From: Phycisphaerae bacterium
GTDB taxonomy: Bacteria > Chloroflexota > Anaerolineae > 4572-78 > J111
Reading direction: 5' to 3'
Length of the DNA: 64,000 bases
NCBI GenBank assembly: GCA_028285035.1
Contig: JANQQF010000155.1
Coordinates: forward strand, 124,001 to 188,000
Below, one piece after another: positions 63,404 to 64,000 of the stretch. The notes under the pieces are model-generated. The model was not told the DNA's origin, ran no database searches, and saw nothing but the letters and a program-made list of their open reading frames with translations. Made by a program: the position numbers and the translations under genes. Within the stretch, counting starts at the first letter, position 1; every line of letters starts with the position of its first letter.

Positions 63404-64000
63404 TTACCCGACAGAGCCCTCCATTTCCATTTCGATGAGGCGGTTCATCTCAAGCGCGTACTCCATCGGCAATTCCTTGACGATTGGTTCAATGAAGCCA
63501 CTAACAATCATATTGGCTGCTTGATCCTCTGGAATACCTCGGCTCATCAAATAGAATAACTGCTCTTCAGACACTTTTGATACACTGGCTTCGTGTCCGA
63601 TAGAAACATCTTGTTCTTCAATTTCAATGTAGGGGAAGGTGTCAGATGAAGACTCTTCATCCAAAATCAACGCATCACACACCACATTGCTCTTCGCATT
63701 GGTTGCCCCTGGAGCGACCTTGATCAACCCGCGATAGGTACCACGCCCACCGCTCTTGCTGATAGACTTACTGGTGATAACAGAGCTGGTGTTCGGTGCA
63801 GCGTGAACGATTTTTCCGCCTGCATCCTGAAGCTGACCATTACCCGCAAAGGCAATTGACAGAACCTCGCCATGAGCGCCTTCTTCCATCAACCAAACAG
63901 CCGGATATTTCATCGTCAACTTAGAGCCAAGGTTACCATCAACCCACTCCATTGTTGCATTTTTGTAGGCTTGGGCACGCTTGGTAACCAAGTTGTAAAC
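63404..64000 (-). CDS. sufB: SufB, Fe-S scaffold subunit, N-terminus beyond the window
   Basis: About 198 C-terminal residues are visible, from [20 protein letters not shown] to SVG. The family motifs [40 protein letters not shown] and [20 protein letters not shown] are intact. Its stop is one base before the sufD start. The start and the gene's upstream neighbour (expected sufC) lie right of base 64000. Confidence 0.96.
   Translation of the reverse strand, partial: VYNLVTKRAQAYKNATMEWVDGNLGSKLTMKYPAVWLMEEGAHGEVLSIAFAGNGQLQDAGGKIVHAAPNTSSVITSKSISKSGGRGTYRGLIKVAPGATNAKSNVVCDALILDEESSSDTFPYIEIEEQDVSIGHEASVSKVSEEQLFYLMSRGIPEDQAANMIVSGFIEPIVKELPMEYALEMNRLIEMEMEGSVG

Overview
The window is one chromosomal segment, roughly 45-48% GC by eye and densely coded. 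It has no rRNA, tRNA, CRISPR array, insertion sequence or phage gene that I could support. Gene content points to a filamentous-type member of the Chloroflexota: a LAL/MalT-like LuxR regulator, a MoxR-DUF58-transglutaminase cluster, a RarA-methyltransferase fusion, FHA/beta-propeller and PP2C/NHL membrane proteins, many cobalamin-type radical SAM proteins, and a SufBDSU cluster. That assignment is inference from gene content, not a database result.

Layout: 1-6869 holds a partial ClC channel, a degenerate histidine-kinase-like protein, an amidohydrolase and a LAL regulator. 6895-11371 is the MoxR / DUF58 / TgpA-like transglutaminase operon. 11559-13802 is rarA fused to a methyltransferase-like domain. 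14099-19257 holds an exported protein, a membrane alpha/beta hydrolase and a K+ channel with a separate RCK subunit. 19300-33395 is a nucleoside/ribose uptake and salvage island, all on the minus strand: a BMP-type ABC transporter, two nucleoside hydrolases, four PfkB-family kinases, a nucleoside-deaminase-like amidohydrolase, an ADP-ribosylglycohydrolase-like protein and one unrecognised protein.

33645-42092 carries four radical SAM genes around an FHA/beta-propeller gene; a fifth radical SAM gene lies at 52551. 42386-50064 holds a PP2C/NHL protein, the xpt-guaA purine pair, a pentapeptide-repeat lipoprotein and small unknowns. 50281-51795 is a self-contained unit: an operator-like palindrome over a strong promoter, a TetR regulator, and a gene whose reading frame continues through an in-frame TGA at a U-x-x-C motif followed by a SECIS-like hairpin. 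It is best read as a selenoprotein of the glycine/sarcosine/betaine/proline reductase B-like family. It is followed by an A-type Fe-S carrier.

54265-64000 is sulfur and Fe-S metabolism on the minus strand: a ferredoxin-NADP reductase-like flavoprotein, then a CysM / rhodanese-ThiF / CysO-type operon preceded by a long structured leader with a terminator and a competing antiterminator (a candidate riboswitch), then DUF59, Rieske, sufU, sufS, sufD and partial sufB. The two strongest leads are the selenoprotein (50963-51757) and the leader RNA (about 59266-59450).
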